From the NCBI GenBank assembly GCA_004352715.1, contig SCFE01000055.1:1387796-1451795 (forward strand): a stretch of DNA of 64,000 nt. The letters run 5' to 3'. The notes beneath the pieces are model-generated. The model searched no databases. It was not told where the DNA came from and saw only the letters and a program-made list of their open reading frames with translations. The DNA is from Hofstenia miamia. Lineage: Eukaryota > Xenacoelomorpha > Acoela. Shown one piece after another: positions 1 through 13,056 of this stretch. Made by a program: the position numbers and the translations under genes. How positions within the stretch are numbered: the stretch's first letter is position 1; each line of letters starts with the position of its first letter.

Positions 1-47
1 ATATATATATATATATAAATACATATATATATATATATATATATATA
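1..47. repeat. (AT)n microsatellite
   Basis: Nearly uninterrupted AT dinucleotide repeat at the window edge, with a short ataaatacat interruption. Its full length is unknown because it runs off the window. Confidence 0.95.
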
Positions 48-809
48 AAGGTCCATGCACTACATTTGAATAGTATATTGTAATTCAAAATATTGATACA
101 ATTCAGTGTAATGTACCTAATATCTTCATGTACAATACAGTCAAATACTTTGCTAATTTAACTTTTTTTAGACCTAATCTTCAACCGTCAACATTTTCTA
201 AAAGTATACCAAAATCATGCTGGCAAAGAAAGACGCCAAAGAGGAAAACGCCCCTATGTGTATAAACAGATGAACTTACTGAACTTAAAAGCCTATATGC
301 AACTTCGGATTTAAATCCATTTCGTTCTTTAATTCGCCTTAAAACAGCTGAAGTTTCATCTAGATATAAATATGGGTGATAATGAAGTAATGATATATGC
401 TATTGGTAGAAATCAGAATAACTCTCCCTTCATTGCATACTTTGCTATGTTTACAATAACTGAAATAAAAAGCATAAGAAATATATGCGGAACTATTTGT
501 GAGGAGTACTTCTGTAAAAGCTTCGCACTTGGTTGGACGTCATCACAATTTACAATGGTGGTCACAAGTTCATGAAGTGCTAAGATTTTTAGAAAACCTT
601 ATAATTGGGAGAAGCGAGATCTTGCTCAGGAAGCCTGCAATTTTATTAAGAAATGGCTGATTTGAAATTTTTTAAAGAATAATTAATATTATTAAATTTA
701 CTAGTCCATGGCGTAGATACACAAGTGAATTGATTTCGCTACATATTTACATGGTGGACCAAAATTTGTTGTACGTCTTTCTCCACTAACTTGAATTCTT
801 TATTTCAGA

Positions 810-1140
810 ATCGACTCCTTCTATGAAACTTTTACCACACTTCGTAAACTAAATTTCAATTGCATTGCCGTGTGTGTAGATAACAATAAAGTCAATCAAG
901 CTTTTTTTCCATCAGTTTCTATCAATTAATGGAGATGAACAATCTATTATAACTCATCCCATTACTAATGCTGAGAAGTCATTCTTTTTATTGAATGATA
1001 TACGACACCTTTTAAAATGCATAAGAAATAATTTATATACTGAAGGTAGTCAAACACTCAATTATGTAACAGAAACTGATCTTTTAAGAGTAAAATGGCA
1101 AGACATTGTAAACCTCTTTAATGAGCTTAAGAAGATATAA
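810..1140 (+). pseudogene. P-element/THAP9-like transposase fragment
   Basis: Read in two frames, this resembles the middle of P-element/THAP9 family DNA transposases, which cut and paste their element in the nucleus using an RNase H-like fold with a GTP-binding insertion. About 810-930 reads ID-SFYETF then CIAVCVDNNKVNQAFF, like the family's stretch in which a D and an N precede a hydrophobic segment. After a frameshift, about 907-1140 reads a GDEQS segment, then FLLNDIRHLLKCIRNNLY, matching the family block with aspartate, HLLK and IRNN. It continues to VKWQDIVNLFNELKKI (family pattern: basic-x-W, then a leucine-rich helix) and a stop at 1138-1140. No THAP zinc finger was recognised upstream and no terminal repeats are visible, so this is a decayed internal piece. 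Another RNase H-like transposase is possible but the HLLK-IRNN block fits this family best. Confidence 0.68.
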
Positions 1141-1883
1141 TTTTGTTTAAATAGATTAAACTACCTAATTATAATCGCTACAATTAATTTTTTATTTTGA
1201 GAATCATTCGGTATCTGTCAATATAGACCTCAAATCAAAAATTAAGTATATGTTCGAATTCAGCATCAAAAACAACCCTAGATTCAACTCAAGGTTTCTC
1301 AAGTGAGCAGCCATGTATTTAGAAGCCCTTGATATTGCCATTTGTTGCTCTCATTTGTTGTTCAGACAATCTTTCAGCCACAGAAATCTTTTTTCCAAAA
1401 CAAGGCCACAGACTTGTTCTTGGTTGGAAATTCTTTAGGTTGATTGAATTTGGGCAGGGTAAAATACATGATTGTTTTGGTTAACATTTGACCAGTCATA
1501 AAGGGGCTTTGTACTGAACACAGATCAACTTATATCCAGAGCTTCCAGTAGCATTCTCATGTCGTTTAATGTTGAAGACTTCTGATAATCCGCTTGGCCA
1601 AGATGATCCTTTCAATGCCATCAATCGTAGTTTGTCTTTTAACACTAGAAAGTCCGACGATTTTATATCCTAAATTCATGCAGTTGTCAGAATAACCGCT
1701 TTCCAGTAAAACTGACGAAAACAAAATCAAATGAATGAAAAGTATGAGAAGAACAAAATAAGCTGTTTCTGTATTAAAATTCTCATTACATGAGGCACTA
1801 CAAATGCATTTAAGATGTGCAAAGCGGTCAAATTTGGCCGCTCGGACTTTCTATTGTTAAATTAGAATGCATACGTTGTTCTA
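1141..1883. other. Unassigned, possibly the decayed 3' part of the gypsy element
   Basis: No intact ORF. On the minus strand it lies directly downstream of the gypsy integrase remnant, and short protein-like runs (for example around 1405-1480) suggest it may hold the decayed integrase C-terminus and downstream sequence. No LTR was recognised. Confidence 0.3.
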
Positions 1884-2960
1884 TCACAACATTGCCTTAT
1901 TGGTCGTGATAGATGGAGGCATCGCTAGGAAAAATTTTGTGCGTTTTCGGCAGTTTGCTAAGCAATGTTGAAACAAATTGTCAAGCTTTGTTCGAATGCA
2001 AAACCCAAACAGATGGTAACCAGTGTTTAACAAACAATTGCTTAATTCATTTTGCACTACTATCATTCGTGGATACTGCTACCAGCAATTTTGACGAGTG
2101 GTCTACCATTGTCACAATAAACCTGTAAGAGTTTGCTGTAGGTAGATGACCCACTATGTCAATTGCCACAACCTCTCGCGTTTGCACTGTTTCCGGACCA
2201 GTAGAGGAATTACTGGCTGTTTTATTTTTTGCTCAAGCACATATACCACATTTCGCTGTAATAGTCGCAATTCGTGATCGCATTTTTTGCTCTAATTAGT
2301 CAAAATCAAAAAAGGCTTTTCATACTTTGCTTACGCTAAAATGGCCTGAATCATGATACTTTTGGATAGTTTATTATTAGTTGACTGGACGCAACAGAAA
2401 TTCGTTTTCGAATTAAAAGAGAGAGCCAGAGGATGTAAATTACTCCTGAAGCAAGAGACGTCGTCTTTTCAACTGAAGTAGTCTGCAAAGGGATTAGGTT
2501 TTCCAAGAACGCATTTAACTGTTATATTGAAGTATGTTACGTCCATCAAATATCTGGCATGTTGTCTATTTGCAGGTGGTGTTTTGTTTATAAGACCAAT
2601 CAAAGAGTTCTGATCGGTAAAAACCTTGGCTTTATAGCTGAAAATAATATGGCGAAAATGTTTGAGTACATTAGTCAATGCACGAAATTCTCGATCTGTT
2701 GCCGAATAATTGCATTCACTAGCGTTAAAAGTGCCACTGAAGTATCCCAATAAACCTATTCCTTGATGTATTGAGCCCCCATAGCCATAGCAACATTGCT
2801 TGCGTCAATGTGCAAATAGAAACTTTTCGAGAAATCAGGGAATTTTAAAGTCAGATCAGTGCTCAGCATTTTAGTAATACTGTTAAATGAGGATTGACAC
2901 AATTCGGTCCACACAAAATTTCCTTTCGCACTCTTGCAGCAAGATTGGTTTCAATTTGTC
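1884..2960 (-). pseudogene. Ty3/gypsy-type pol relic (RT end, RNase H, integrase)
   Basis: Minus-strand reading gives domains in the order expected for Ty3/gypsy pol. The end of reverse transcriptase/start of RNase H is at about 2760-2960 (HIDASNVAMGAQ, the RNase H-entry DAS motif). An open RNase H segment at 2469-2750 shows CNYSATDREFRAL, KHFRHI and TDQNSLIGLINKTPP, ending in an ADYFS-like version of the usual ADALS. The integrase zinc-binding region at about 2235-2346 shows GHFSVSK then CGIC, and the integrase core start at about 2090-2200 shows AIDIVGHLP, with the first catalytic Asp codon at 2158-2160. Several stops and frameshifts break it. Its 5' side is cut at the (TA)n tract at 2975. 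Gag, protease, most of RT and both LTRs were not seen. Confidence 0.85.
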
Positions 2961-2973
2961 TGCTAGCATCGGC

Positions 2974-2974
<1 letters not shown>

Positions 2975-3007
<33 letters not shown>
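2975..3007. repeat. (AT)n microsatellite
   Basis: About 33 bp of pure AT repeat that abruptly ends the gypsy pol similarity. Confidence 0.95.
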
Positions 3008-3010
<3 letters not shown>

Positions 3011-4199
3011 ATTCGCAATAAAGTTCATATATGTGTGCTTACTTAGATTAAGTGTAAATTTCGTGTATTGTTTCGTGTAGCGTGCATTTCGTACTATACA
3101 CTAGAAAATTTATTGTTTTAGATAATGTCGTTGTGATTTCATTCTTATTTCATAGAAGGTTAAATGCACAGAATACTTCTTCATCCATTTTCTAAATTTT
3201 AGGAATGCAATACATTTGCTTCCCAATAATTCCAAAAATAATATATTTTTTGTTATTGAATGAGCAATTAAGTAACTCTTAAGATTGTTATTGGCTAAGA
3301 AATTACACCATACTCAAATTTGCCTATATTTGGCTTCAAAAATGTATACACGAATATTAATTTGCTTGCAGTTCCTTGCAAATATTGATTTGTACATATT
3401 GCTTAAAATTTTGAAATACTTTTTTTAAAAATTTCTTCTATTGTCAATATCCAGGTGATTGGATTATAAATCCTCAGGTCTCCAAGGCAAATGGTTATTT
3501 TTACAATTGTAAAATTATTTTTTTAGTTCGGAATTTTGAGTTGCAATTCCTAGATAAACAATAAAAACAAATGCTAAAATAAATTTGAAACTATAGGTGT
3601 CTCGATGTGAAGTCAAATTGACTGATGTTGACAAATGACAGAAAATTTGCTCCAACGCCAGTGCTGAGAAACGTTTCAAATTTCATAATGGTTTTATTAT
3701 TCTATAATTTATATCCATCTGCGCATGCATAACGTCCATGGGGATGCAGCAGAAATGTGCTATTTCTGTACAATTGTTTTATAAATTGACATTCAACTAA
3801 TTAACTTTGACATCCAGAGGAATTGATCTCGGTAGAAAAAAGGCACATAATGCAAAAATGGAATTCACTGTTCATTTCACTACAATGAGCTAAATCACTT
3901 CACCTTATTTCGGCAGGGGTGCTGAGGAAGCGCCCTCTTGAGAAATAATGTTATAGCTCTAATTTAGAAGAAGGTTTTGCGTCATTTCTAATACTTTTCC
4001 TAAAAATATTTTAGAAAAAGGAATCATTAAAAGTCCTATTATCAAATAATTATGTTTATTTTTTGAAATAAATGCATATTAATTTCCTTCCGTACAACAA
4101 ATACATTTTTGGTTTATCTTGTGATCAAATGCATTGTTCTGTAAATGTTTGTTTATATATCAAGTATTAATCGAGGATACAAATGAAATTTCTGTACTT
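3008..4199. other. AT-rich DNA, nothing recognised
   Basis: Stops in all frames and no repeat boundary found. A short GC-richer patch at about 3915-3942 (cggcaggggtgctgagg...) looks like the edge of an old repeat but could not be classified. Confidence 0.5.
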
Positions 4200-5065
4200 A
4201 ATAATAAGAGTCAAAGCAAATTTATTGCGCAATATATGTATACAAGAAATCTACAAACACATGACAAAAAATTCAAATATAAACAAATAATAAATTACAA
4301 TTTAATGTGTACAATATGTAATAATATAATTAATGTTTGTGTGAATGCTTATGTGGGTGCTCAAAGTTTGATACATGTTTCGAATCCTTGAAGTGGAAGT
4401 GTATTACCGTCACCTAATATGTATTGTTTTATTAGAAGAAATTGTTTCAATTTTTTTCTAAACTTTTTATAGTTTTTTTCTATTCACGTTTCATAATTTA
4501 AATTATTCCACATTTTAATTGATATGTGATGAAAGCCTTTAGAATTTTTGTGATTATGTTTGTTAGGATTTGAATTTAAATAATATAGATATGCAGATAA
4601 ATTTGGTAGAACGGAAGAACAGCATTGAAAATGAGGCAAACAGAAAGCATGTATTAGTTGTTTATGATAATTACTTGATGTATTACATAGCGTAAGTGAT
4701 TTAAGATATCTTGTTCAGTAGAAATTTTTCCAATTTTAATTCATTGTCTATCTTCACTCCTAAATAGCTGATTAACTCACTTTGCTTTATTGGCTTATTA
4801 TATATCTTACGTTCTATATCACTTATTAGGTTTCTTTGTGCCTTCAGGGAGAAAATTATGACGTGTTTTTCAATATTTAGCTTTAGTTGATGGTTTAATT
4901 TTTCTTTATCTGTTTGGAGGTTTTTTGTAGCATCAAAAGCATTTTTTTGCGGTACTTATTAGGCATTTATCATCGGCATATTGGTAAATGTCGCTGTTTT
5001 TAACATGTTTTATTATATCATTTACAAAATATAATATAACTTGATTTTTTACTGTTTGAAATTAC
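4200..5065 (-). pseudogene. Non-LTR retrotransposon ORF2 fragment (RT palm to 3' end)
   Basis: On the minus strand this carries the C-terminal half of a LINE reverse transcriptase. FVNDIIKHV is followed by the catalytic YADD box (codons at 4969-4980), then the downstream strand I-S-Y-L-G-V-K-I-D (about 4755-4785), corresponding to the usual KYLGV block. Nearer the 3' end are SSVLPNLSAYLYYLNSNP and FHHISIKMWNNL, the K-x-W-N-x-L motif near the C-terminus of jockey/CR1-type ORF2. A short TAA-rich tract and an AATAAA-like signal (ttta tt on the plus strand) near 4200-4230 look like the 3' tail. Frameshifts are present and the upstream palm (GVPQG...GP) is missing, so the copy is 5'-truncated and dead. 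Confidence 0.75.
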
Positions 5066-5086
5066 ACGCTGTAACAATGTTTTTTC

Positions 5087-5299
5087 AATAGTAATAATAA
5101 TAATATTTATTTATAAAAGAAAATGAATATAGTTCACTTCAAAAAAATTATCGAATTTTATTGAGTTTTCAAAACTGCTCATGAACGGTATAAATGGTCT
5201 TTTTCGCAGTTGAGTACGTATTTTTTCTAATCTAAATTTGCCTGAATACATCATGGTGTCCAGAAAACTTATATTAGGAGCTAAGTAGGGGCTACGCAT
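5087..5299 (-). pseudogene. Candidate second LINE 3' end with trinucleotide tail
   Basis: A 62-codon open segment (5111-5299, minus strand) ends in a stop that overlaps an ATAAATA signal and runs straight into a (TTA)n tail (plus-strand taataataataata at 5087-5103). The arrangement of ORF end, short polyA-like signal and trinucleotide tail is the same as at 61,963 and 48,011. The peptide itself is not recognised, so the call rests on the 3' architecture only. Confidence 0.35.
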
Positions 5300-6604
5300 C
5301 TATTTTATTAATTCTTTTTGACTTTTTGACTCAAACATAGGCGGCAACATTCAGTATGAATTTGTAATTCAAAAAAAGTGTTAGCTACGTCAATGCCAAA
5401 TTTCAGGGCCATTCTGTAGTAGGAACATAATTTCTCATTTTTTGGTCCATTATGATGTCAGAGCACCAGATTATGAATTTTTTATTATCTTTGTATTCAG
5501 CCAGATGTGATGTAAACCATAGTCTTACCAAGTTTCGTTGCTTTGTGATTAATGACATTGATTTTATGACAGCACCCCCCCACATTAGAAGTAAAAAAAC
5601 GCCCGGCGAGATAGGGTTAAATTATATGGAGTTAATTTCTAGAAAACCTAAAATAGTATTGAAGGCATCCGAAAGACTACTTAAGATTTTCGAGAATTGA
5701 CATTAGATATATGATAAATTTGTACAAGGCAATAATTCACCGTGTTTTTATTCAATATTGCAACTCACTTTGGCATTAATCTATTACATTCTAGAACGGT
5801 GATGTATCAAATTGAATGTATCACCTCAATTGATTTAATACTTTTGCAATAATAATTGTTACTTTATTAACGCCTTTTCTAATTGAATATAATTTTTTTG
5901 TAACATATATAGTTGCAATGTAAAGCACGTTTGTAAACTTCTTCAATTATTAATAATCTTGCTATGCTCTCATTCTCTTTCATAACAGAGATTTTATGAT
6001 TTTTGAACACAAATGTTCAACAATGTATTACACTAAACAATGTGTAATATTTAAAATTTGCGTGAAAATGACCTAGCTTGCAGAAAAACAATCTACTCTG
6101 TTTAAGGGTTGAGAAAAGCTAATACTCTTCTAATATTGTTATACGTATTTTTTAAATAACATTTAACCTGCAATGGATGTGAACATATTGAAATTTATTT
6201 TTTGATTGCTTAAATGTGTAATTTTTTCTTAAGTCCATTTACATTTTGCTACCAAATGAAAAAAAAGTTTTTATGTAGAGCCCTTTCTGATAATATCTAT
6301 GCACCTGCCTAAATTGTTTCCTGAAAATAAGAAAGTAAAAAATAGTGCTTACCTTAAACAGTGATGTACTTTAAAAAACTTGGATATTACACTTTTGCAC
6401 ATGCCCGCGTTCAAACTCAATTTATATGTATATATTTGTCGCAGGAAAATTTAATGGTTGGAAGAATTCGACAATTTCAACAGGTTATAGTATTGCAATG
6501 TGAATAAGATTTAAAATTATCCCTCTATGCAATCTGTTCCTGCAATTGCAAAAAAATTAGTTAATATATTTTATTTCATTGCTTAATTCAATACTAAAGA
6601 TGTA

Positions 6605-6635
<31 letters not shown>

Positions 6636-9600
6636 ATATAATTGTCTTTCTGAGAAAAAAATGCCAACTGAAGTCGATTATTAAAATTCTATTGTCGTTT
6701 TCATTTAATTATCATGTCAGTTTGTGTATGTATTTTAGTTTCGCCTCGTTAATTGTATTGTACAGATTCATTAATTTCATTTTCAGATTTTGAGCTACAT
6801 TTCAGTAAAGAGCTATATTGTCAGAATCTACTAGTTAAAAACTAGAAAAATAATTTTTGCAAGTGCAATGGATTTAATTGCATGTTATACATATACCATA
6901 TATTATGAATGAATAACTATATACGTAAAACAATAAGAATAAAAACAAATATATAATGTCTTATATCTTGAAACTACTTTGCATGCATAATTTAGTAATG
7001 TGTAATTGATGTCATTAATTTCCGCGAAAAGTGTGCCTCCATTTTTCAAAGAGGTGATAAATCATCCACAAACTTATCGCAAAATTGATTAAAGCACTGA
7101 AACTTGATTAGAAAACAAGGGGAAAGAGTGGTACACTTTCAAACTCTGATTGCACTCGTCTAACTAATATAGGTCCACAATAAACTATTTAGAAAATAGT
7201 GATATACAATGTACATTTCTACAATATCTTCTGTAGACAGAAAAGTTTGTACCTTCATTATGTATCAGATTTCCATGCTTAGTTCCAATGTTTAAAATAC
7301 TCCCCCCCTAACAGACAACGCTAAGAATCATGAAGAAGGAGGGTGCATGAAAATGAGGATCAATCAAAGTACAGCTTCAAGAAATCTAATCACTGGATGG
7401 AAAAAAGTTTAATAGAGTATGTGGAAATCTTGTTTGATCAAAAGAATTCATGATGAAAGCTTTCTAATGTAAATATTTATAGCTCGTCAACCTTAATGAA
7501 ACCAGAACACTACTGAGAGTGTATTTCCAGTACATTAGAACACAGTTTGCATAAACATAGTTATTGTAATAGAGTAGTTTTCAAAAAAATCTTATTTGAC
7601 CGGAATTTTCAGACACCTCAACGTAGTACAATCCAAAGTACATAATCAAATTAGAATATTGGGTTGATGAAGAATTCAGTGCAAAGGATTTATCTGCTGC
7701 GCAGAGTTAAGTGTCATCCAAATAAATTTTCTTGATTGGATAACACGAAAATTCAAATGTTGACTCAAACATAGAAAATTTATAACTCATTACTGAAAAA
7801 AATAAAGCTAATTTTAAAACAAAATGGAAATTATAGCAATTTCAAGCCCCCAGGATTTCTATGTAATTAGGATATATAATTTTATAAAAATCAAATTGGA
7901 ATTTCACCGATTTCCTCAGATTCAATTAAAAAATAAAGTTACATCCGTCATTCGAAGATGCCGCATAATGGATTTTCTATATTTCTGTTCCAATAAACTC
8001 CCTTAATTTAGTGTATTTTCACAAAATGGGTAAGTCGAGTGATAATTTCAAAAATGGAAAAAAATTTAATTTCTGTAATGCCCATATATTGAAAATTCCT
8101 GTTTTGTCAATAATTCTGTTAAAAACATTCTCCGTCAAAGGTGTTTGCATATTGTCCATATAATTTCCATTCCACTTCCATTATTAACAATGTTACATTT
8201 TTCTGTGGACAGCTTTAGTCAGAAATCATCAATTATATGTTCTATTCAAGAGAAATTATTATGATTCAAGCATTGTTAATGGAAATTTCGATTCAGGAAT
8301 TCCTGTGTATGCCATAGAAAGATCTGTTGTTGATATTAGATAGAAATCTATTTGTTTATGATGACTAATCTTCTGTAAAAATGTAGACGAAAATTGCATT
8401 GCAAAATGAATTTATAAATGCAATTTCAGTTTTATGTTCAATGTTGTCGACTAAAAATTTTGTTTTAAAAATTTTAGCACCATTAAAGTGCCCTATCATA
8501 TTTTGTATCACAATAAGTGTACATCATAGAATCTTTGTACTTCATTGACTCAAGTTTGGCTTCCTCAATTTGTTCATCGTGTTGGCTGATAGCACAAGAA
8601 ATTGGAAAAGAAAATGTTTTGGAAATTTGTTGAACTTTATGAGCATTCGTCAGTTAGAAATTCCTCACATCCACAATTAGTCCCTGCCAATTGGTTTGAA
8701 ATCGCAAAGTAAAAATATTCATCCTAAGATAGCTAGTGTGCCGAAAAATGAAACTGGGAGACCAAGCTCAAGTTCTTTTTAAACTAAATTTGTCAAATTA
8801 CTAAAGAAAAATCCAATCTGTGCACCCATGCATCAATGAAGGAAAACATTATGTGGCCCTGTTTCTTAAATCTGACAACGCGGAACAAATCTGTTCCTCT
8901 GTAATTCGTTCGCAAATTGAAAATGGTGAATGATTGTTTGAACTCTGTATCATGTTTGTAGCTTATTACTGTTTCTTTATTATTTAACTTATTATTCTAT
9001 TCACTGTTACAGTCCTTGTTCATCTTGCAAAGATTCCATTTAAGGTTTATCCAATTACTTTAATGAAATAATTATACCAGATTATTTTCTACCTTATTTG
9101 CACAAGCATAATTAGGTCCATTAATTCACATTTATAGAAGCATACTTTTTAAAGAAGCGAAAATGGAATCACCCACATATACCGGATTTCTGGCTAAAAT
9201 CTATCTGCCAAATGCTTTATTTCAATATCTTAGAAACCACAATATGTTTTTACGCAAAAAATACAAATAAATTTAATGGTATATATTTCCTGATAAAAAT
9301 TTCAAGGAAAAATTATCTTTGTCCACATTGAAAAATCAATAGTATCGATTTTTAAATAAAGCTGTCTGTCAATAAATTTTATCTTGATATTTTCTGAATC
9401 AGAATTATATTTTTACAAATATATTGCGCGGAGTAATTTCTTAACATAATTTTTAAAGAAAAATTACATTTCCCCATATATGATATTGGAAAAATCAATA
9501 ATACTGATTTCGGACTAAGGTCATCTACCAAAGACTTTATTTTTGCAATTTTCAATTTGCCCATATTGAGAAAACTATTAGCTGGAGTATTTTTTATGTA

Positions 9601-10879
9601 AGTCTCCAGTTTCCCAAGTACCGTGCGGGCCTTCACAATCTGGATTTTGGCATGCTACGCAATGATAGAAAAAAAGATTAATTACTTCAATGATCTCATA
9701 TGCCATTGTATAATCATTGGAATACTAATGAAAGCACAAGTGTGTTGAACAGTTGGGAATTCTGGTTTCTCTTGGTAAGTAAAATATTATCATTGGATTA
9801 TATGCACTAACTAAAAGTAAATCAAAAACCTTCTTCAATGCAATAATTGAAAAATTAAATCGGAATTGTATAATACATAAAATATAAGCAGTAGTGCCTG
9901 ATACAACCTCAGTAAATACTAAAAATGGTGCTAACAAAAATCATTTAACTATATCGAACAAAACCTTTATGTTATGTAACTAATTTAAAAAAAAATCTTC
10001 TAAATATTATCTTAGAACTGGTTCATCAGTAATTAGTTTTTTTATTACATCATAATAACACTTTGAGTTAAAAAAATATTTTTTTGTAGTAACAAGTTTA
10101 AATAACACTTTTCTGAATCTCTTTTTACGCTGATTACGACAATAACGGCTATTTTTCTAATTCGTTATATTTTTTATGTTATTGCATATCTTAGGAAATC
10201 AATAATTCTTAGTATATTAATCCCAAAAAATTATCTATTGAATGAATTTTGATCCAAATAAGGTCACAAAGCATTCAAATTTCACTTTTGCTGCTTCATA
10301 ACGCGTCGCAAAAAAGCATCGTTTGGTGAATCAGAAACATGAAATTGTCCACTAAACAAGAGGCTAAGGTGATTCCCTAAATATTGCATTTATGGACTAA
10401 AATTTGCTCCAATTGCTTGAAGTCGGTTTATTTAGTTTTCAATTGCTTCACACTTGAAAGCTCTGATATAGTGGTTTTCATTGTATCTCAACAACCTTTT
10501 TCGGAAAAAGAAATCGTTATGTAAAACGCACTTGAAGGGATTATTCTATATGAATGTCGGGTCCTGTAAATATCCCTTCCGTTAATTTTTAAAATGAATG
10601 ATTTGGAAACGATTTTAGAAAATTTAAGATTAATATATGAATAAAAATGCATGAACGTAAGAAGAGTGATGAATAAATTTGTCCTATGTTAACATTTGTG
10701 TTACTTTCTATGAATCTAGCATTTTGCTGATGTGGTGTAGTTTTAAATTTCCCTAATATATGAAAAGTTTGTTGTGTTGTTTAGAAAAATATGATTTATA
10801 AAAAGAATATGCACCAACAATTTATCAAAAACTATATTAAATAACAATAAATAAAGGGTAATCTGAAACAGCAAGGGGA
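5300..10879. other. Long AT-rich stretch with no recognised gene
   Basis: Only short chance ORFs were found. Between about 9220 and 9620 there is a faint tandem similarity (two blocks sharing gaaaaattac/tatc followed by ttg-aaaaatcaata and a tactgattt-like end, ~170 bp apart), suggesting a decayed tandem duplication. Homopolymer C runs occur at 5573-5580 and 7303-7309. No terminal inverted repeat, RNA gene or splice-supported exon could be demonstrated. Confidence 0.5.
6609..6634. repeat. (AT)n microsatellite
   Basis: About 26 bp of AT dinucleotide repeat. Confidence 0.95.
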
Positions 10880-11340
10880 TTTTTGAACATCTTTCGCAAT
10901 CCCTGAAAAAACTTTGAAGCACTTATAAACACTTATAGCTTAAAAAATATCAACGCTATGCTTAATTTGAAATGCCCCGTGATAGAGGAGAGTCGCCTTA
11001 TTCATTTTGCTCTTAACTCGCGACTCGGCCTCACGGCTTTTATCTTTGTGCACGGCAGAGTTCAATGGGTTTCCAGTATCTTTGCTCATATCAAGAAACA
11101 GTCAAAGTTCTTGTTTGCTTCTTTGCGCTCAAAACCTTATAAATACATGAACGCTAGGTATGGCGAGAATTAAAATTGTCAAAGAATCATAGTGAAACTT
11201 TTCAACTACTTCAGCATACCAATACTCTTTAATAGAAACTTTCTTAATACATGTTCCCTAATAGACACTGTCCATCCCTCAAGTTATTCAAATTTGCTAA
11301 GGTGGCAAAATTTTTAAATGTGGAAAAACGGTTTGTCCTT
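10880..11340 (+). repeat. Dispersed repeat, copy A (partner at 51.3 kb)
   Basis: This block is colinear, in the same orientation, with 51,340-51,830. Shared landmarks in order are: cacttatagct / cgcttatagctc; gatagaggagagtc (near 10,980 and 51,443); aactcgcgact / aattcgcgcct; aaacagtcaaagtt (near 11,096 and 51,567); ctaggtatggcgagaatt / ctagatatggagagaatt; and atgttccctaatagac / atgttccccaatagac (near 11,250 and 51,739). A third weak echo of the ctaggtatgg-gaatt segment is at about 42,290-42,310. Small ORFs in both copies are not conserved frame for frame, so the repeat is probably non-coding. The class is unknown. Confidence 0.7.
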
Positions 11341-11600
11341 TTAAGTGGACAATTATATCCATTTTCCAGTTCACAACTAAAAAAATACCAACAACTCGGA
11401 GCAAAAGGTGAGACGCCCAAACGTTTACTAAAAACTTTACTATAAAATTTTTTTGGCTTTTTTATTGTTTTGTAATATTTTGGAAGTAACATTATTTTTT
11501 TCTCTAGAAATTTGAAGTTGAAAAACATTATATAATAACCAGATTTCTTCCATCAATTATGGTAAATTTTTGGATACTGTATTTTTACGTCCCATACAAC

Positions 11601-11680
11601 ATGTAGTGTTGTGTACACAACAAAGATCAATTACAACAACACAACATATCGTGGTGTATGTACACAATACACAACGGCAA
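11601..11680. repeat. ACAACA-rich segment with short palindrome
   Basis: A perfect 14-bp palindrome gttgtgtacacaac lies at 11,608-11,621. It is followed by a related, inverted gtgtatgtacacaatacac run near 11,651-11,669. It could be the edge of a small foldback sequence. Confidence 0.35.
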
Positions 11681-11781
11681 GCCTGTTCATTTAAAATATC
11701 CTTTGTCAATTGTAAAATTATCTCAAATTAGCCAGGAATCTTTTAATTATTTTGTTATAAGAATTGAGTAAGCAAAATACA

Positions 11782-11927
11782 CAGGGTTGCTGTGCATTTC
11801 CTCCGAGCTTTAATCTACGAAGAACTTTACTAGAATGACTTAGACATCTAAATTGAAAAACTAAAAGTGTTATTTTTAATTAGATGTAATTGTTTTTTTC
11901 ACCGAGATGTGTTAGCAGGCAACCCTG
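11782..11927. mobile_element. Candidate small hAT-like MITE
   Basis: A perfect 9-bp inverted pair, CAGGGTTGC at 11,782-11,790 and GCAACCCTG-type end at 11,919-11,927, encloses about 146 bp. CAGGG-type termini are common in hAT transposons. The flanking octamers (AAAATACA and AGAAAAAA) agree only partly, so an 8-bp target duplication is not demonstrated. This may be chance or a decayed copy. Confidence 0.35.
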
Positions 11928-12830
11928 AGAAAAAATAGCCTTAAATGATAATCAATAGTTATTTTTCAATTGGCTACAAAGCGCTTTTAATTAGTCATCA
12001 TTCGAGTTAAATTGCTGTCTATACGTACTTGCGTACGCGTGTTTGTGTATGTAAATTACGCACATATGTATGCGGATGTGTTATTAGTTGCCCTCTCAAA
12101 TAAATGTAGGCTTTTGAAGTCATTGAAATTGTGAAATGGCATAAAATTGATTTTAAAATTGCTGTAGAAAATTATTTTACCGAATTTCTTAAAATTAATC
12201 ATATTTTCGAAATCAGCTTAAAATATGTTCTTTAAAAAATTGTATTTTCGTTTTGCTAACATTTAGATAGTCTCACTGTACAATTTGTGAAAATAGAAAG
12301 ATCTTTATTCAAAATTCATTCAAATCACTACTACTCTTAATATAAAAGTTATTGTAATGGGTTTTTAAGTGAACATGCAAAGGCATATATTCCTAGCTCA
12401 CCGCAAAGTATGATAACAGGATTAAAAATTATGATTTTAGTTATGGACTAAAAACATTGCATTTTATCTGAATTAAATGAAACAATGATGCTGTTGATTT
12501 TTACCTGCACTTGAGATCTTAACATTCCTTGACTTAATGTTACATTGTTGGCTATGTTAGCTCAAAAATATATACAAAATCATCGAATCAATGCCAAAAT
12601 TTTAAATCGCATTTTAGGAAAACTATGTGATAAGATCCTGATTTTTTAATCAAAACTCCACTCAATTCACAAACTATTTTAAATATGAAATACTGATTGA
12701 TTGTTATCAACTATTTTTATTAATTAGGTTGGCAATATTGCAAATTGAAAGTTCGCAAACATTGTATTTCTATATAAACTTACATGCAATTTGCTACATT
12801 TGTTAAAATTGAATTAGTATACATTTCATA
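11928..12830. other. AT-rich DNA, nothing recognised
   Basis: Includes a short GT/GC-richer patch at 12,020-12,080 (tacgtacttgcgtacgcgtg with a small palindrome), but no coding or repeat signature. Confidence 0.5.
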
Positions 12831-13013
12831 TATATATATATANNNNNNNNNNNNNNNNNNNNNNNNNNNNNNNNNNNNNNNNNNNNNNNNNNNNNNNNNN
12901 NNNNNNNNNNNNNNNNNNNNNNNNNNNNNNNNNNNNNNNNNNNNNNNNNNNNNNNNNNNNNNNNNNNNNNNNNNNNNNNNNNNNNNNNNNNNNNNNNNNN
13001 NNNNNNNNNNNNN

Positions 13014-13056
<43 letters not shown>
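12831..13056. repeat. (TA)n/(TG)n array with a 171-bp N gap
   Basis: TA repeat on both sides of N at 12,843-13,013, passing into (TG)n at 13,045-13,056. The gap is most likely unresolved microsatellite. Open frames across it are artefacts of N. Confidence 0.9.

Noticed and set aside
11782-11927. Firm call of a hAT insertion
   Set aside because: The 9-bp inverted ends are perfect but the flanking octamers do not match, so it is kept only as a low-confidence candidate.
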